DNA of 64,000 nt from Streptomyces griseomycini. Lineage in GTDB: Bacteria; Actinomycetota; Actinomycetes; Streptomycetales; Streptomycetaceae. A program made the translations under genes and the position numbers. Location of the stretch: NCBI RefSeq assembly GCF_014203535.1, contig NZ_JACHJI010000005.1:310001-374000 (forward strand). The letters are read 5' to 3'. The notes beneath the pieces are model-generated. The model made no database searches, was not told the DNA's origin, and worked only from the letters and a program-made list of their open reading frames with translations. This document shows, piece after piece, positions 62,740 through 64,000 of the stretch. The stretch's first letter is position 1. The number at the start of each line of letters is the position of its first letter.

Positions 62740-63425
62740 TCCGGCCCGGTGCGTCCGGCAGCACGTTGCGGCACCGCCGCCTCCACCGCGCACCGCATCC
62801 TGTGCCGCAACAACCTGCCGGCCCCGGCCACGCCGGACCGGGCCACCGGCGAACCAGGGCGCCGCTGCGAAGGTGCCCGGCCCGGCGAACTGATCCACAC
62901 CGACGTCGAGGAACTCGGCCGCATCTCCGACGGCGGGTACCGCACCCGGGGCCGTGCCGAAGGCCGACGCAACCGGACCGGGAACGGCTGTGCCTACGCG
63001 CACACCGCCCCGGACGACCACACCCGCCTCGTCCGCACCGAAGACCTGCCCGGCAAGACCACCGGCACCTGCGTCGGCTTCCCCACCCGGGCTGCCGCCC
63101 GGTTCGCCGCACGCGGCATCCCGACCGGACGGGTCCTCACCGACGACGTCCGGGCCTGCCCCGAGAACACCTGGCGCCAGACCCGCCGCGAACCGGGCAC
63201 CGGCCCCCGCTGGACCCGGCCCTGCGGCCGTGGACCAACGGCAAGGCCGAACGTTTCCACCGCACCCTGCTCGAGAACGGACCCACCAACGGCCCCACAC
63301 CTCGGACGCCGAACGGCAGGCGGCGTTCCCCGACTGGCTGGACCGGTACGACCACCGCCCCCACACCGGCATCGGCGGCCACACCAGCCGGCCGCGTCAC
63401 CAACCTGTCCGATCAGCACACCTAG
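62740..63425 (+). pseudogene. Decayed IS481-type transposase
   Basis: AHRILCRNNLPAPATPDRAT and RPGELIHTDVEELGRISDGG match the start of the DDE core, RNRTGNGCAYAHTAPDDHTR and LVRTEDL the middle and GIPTGRVLTDDVRACPENTW the second Asp region. A shift then gives WTNGKAERFHRTLLENG with RVTNLSDQHT and a stop at 63423-63425, the normal C-terminus. Two or more frameshifts make it dead. The 300 bases before it (62443-62740) hold nothing recognisable. Confidence 0.85.
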
Positions 63426-63503
63426 TGCCGGCCTGCGTCCTGCGGCATCGAGTCCGGTGTTCCGGTGTTCCGGTCGGCGGGCACCCGGCGGCCGGGCCTG
63501 CGG

Positions 63504-64000
63504 TCAGCCGGCGCTTTCCGGGAAGTGGTGGAGCTTGACCAGGCCGGTCTTGTAGGCCAACATCACCGCCTGCGCCCGGTCCCGCAGCCCCAGCTTCTGG
63601 TAGATGTGCCCCACGTGCGTCTTGACGGTTTTCTCGGCCAGCGTGAGCTGCCCGGCGATCTCGGCGTTGGACAAGCCCTGGGCCACCAACTCCAGGACCC
63701 GCAGCTCTTGCTCGGTCAGCACCTCCAGCGTCTGGGGGACGGACCGGTGCTCCGCCGGCAGCAGGGGAACGAACCGGTCCAGCAGGCGCCGGGTCAGGCC
63801 GGGGGCGACCACCGCATCCCCGGAGTACACCGTCCGCAGCGCGGCGACCACCTCGGACGGTGAGGACTCTTTGAGCAAGAACCCGCTGGCGCCGGCTCTG
63901 AGGGCGGCGAAGGCGTTCTCGTCCGCATCGAAGGCGGTCAAGATGAGCACCCGGGGCCACTCCGCTCCGGAGGCGCGGATGCAGCGGGTGGCCTCCACCC
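63504..64000 (-). CDS. NarL-family response regulator, 5' end outside the window
   Basis: The visible 165 residues hold the second half of a receiver domain (VEATRCIRASGAEWPRVLIL, the conserved Thr in LTAF and Lys in LLKESSP) and a complete LuxR helix-turn-helix (LTEQELRVLELVAQGLSNAE onward). The phospho-acceptor aspartate and the start lie beyond base 64000. It resembles the regulator at 53528 in architecture. Its partner kinase is probably just outside the window, as in other Streptomyces pairs. Confidence 0.92.
   Translation of the reverse strand, partial: VEATRCIRASGAEWPRVLILTAFDADENAFAALRAGASGFLLKESSPSEVVAALRTVYSGDAVVAPGLTRRLLDRFVPLLPAEHRSVPQTLEVLTEQELRVLELVAQGLSNAEIAGQLTLAEKTVKTHVGHIYQKLGLRDRAQAVMLAYKTGLVKLHHFPESAG

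Overview
The window is very GC-rich. Its coding regions have strong third-position GC bias, many starts are GTG, and its families are typical of Streptomyces: PP2C/SpoIIE phosphatases, orphan HATPase proteins, NarL two-component pairs, GlxA regulators, MMPL pumps and a modular PKS. I read it as an accessory stretch of a Streptomyces (or close relative) chromosome. No tRNA, rRNA or CRISPR array was seen.

Left part (0.2-22.5 kb). The standout is a two-gene RNA-repair operon (2827-7409). The first protein joins an RNA ligase to a polynucleotide kinase. The second strings together an MJ1316-type end-recognition domain, an EEP phosphatase/nuclease, a 2H cyclic phosphodiesterase and a eukaryotic-type poly(A) polymerase core. 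Around it lie an aldo/keto reductase, an ATP-binding/Fur-like pair, a membrane PP2C phosphatase, glyceraldehyde-3-phosphate dehydrogenase with a strong terminator, a GlxA regulator, a sirtuin, a DUF4246 protein, a GNAT and a full rifampicin phosphotransferase (catalytic H825) with a rifamycin-associated inverted repeat upstream.

Middle (23.0-31.3 kb). One 2783-residue megasynthase, read leftward, has the order acyl-CoA/AMP ligase, ACP, KS, AT, DH, KR, ACP, TE. It could activate, load, extend once, partly reduce and release a product on its own. A decayed integrase and a free-standing 2H phosphoesterase follow.

32.7-38.8 kb looks like a stress island: DUF2945/DUF3140, a short-armed HU-like protein, two SRPBCC proteins, an SDR-DUF2867 fusion, a decayed photolyase and an SDR.

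38.9-55.5 kb is a resistance and regulation zone: an MMPL pump with divergent MarR regulator and a palindromic operator, a YceI protein, a cation/proton antiporter, a Cmx-type chloramphenicol exporter with a leader ORF, an MFS/FAD-monooxygenase pair preceded by an MMPL stump, an NmrA/HxlR divergent pair and a NarL two-component system. Insertion-sequence debris lies between these.

55.6-63.5 kb is a mobile-element graveyard. Remnants of IS1380, IS5 and IS481 elements surround a 5.4 kb segment bounded by a long inverted repeat of about 165 bp. This segment carries an anti-sigma-like ATPase, a small LuxR-type regulator, a secreted protein and a bacterial dynamin-like GTPase. A response regulator runs off the right edge.
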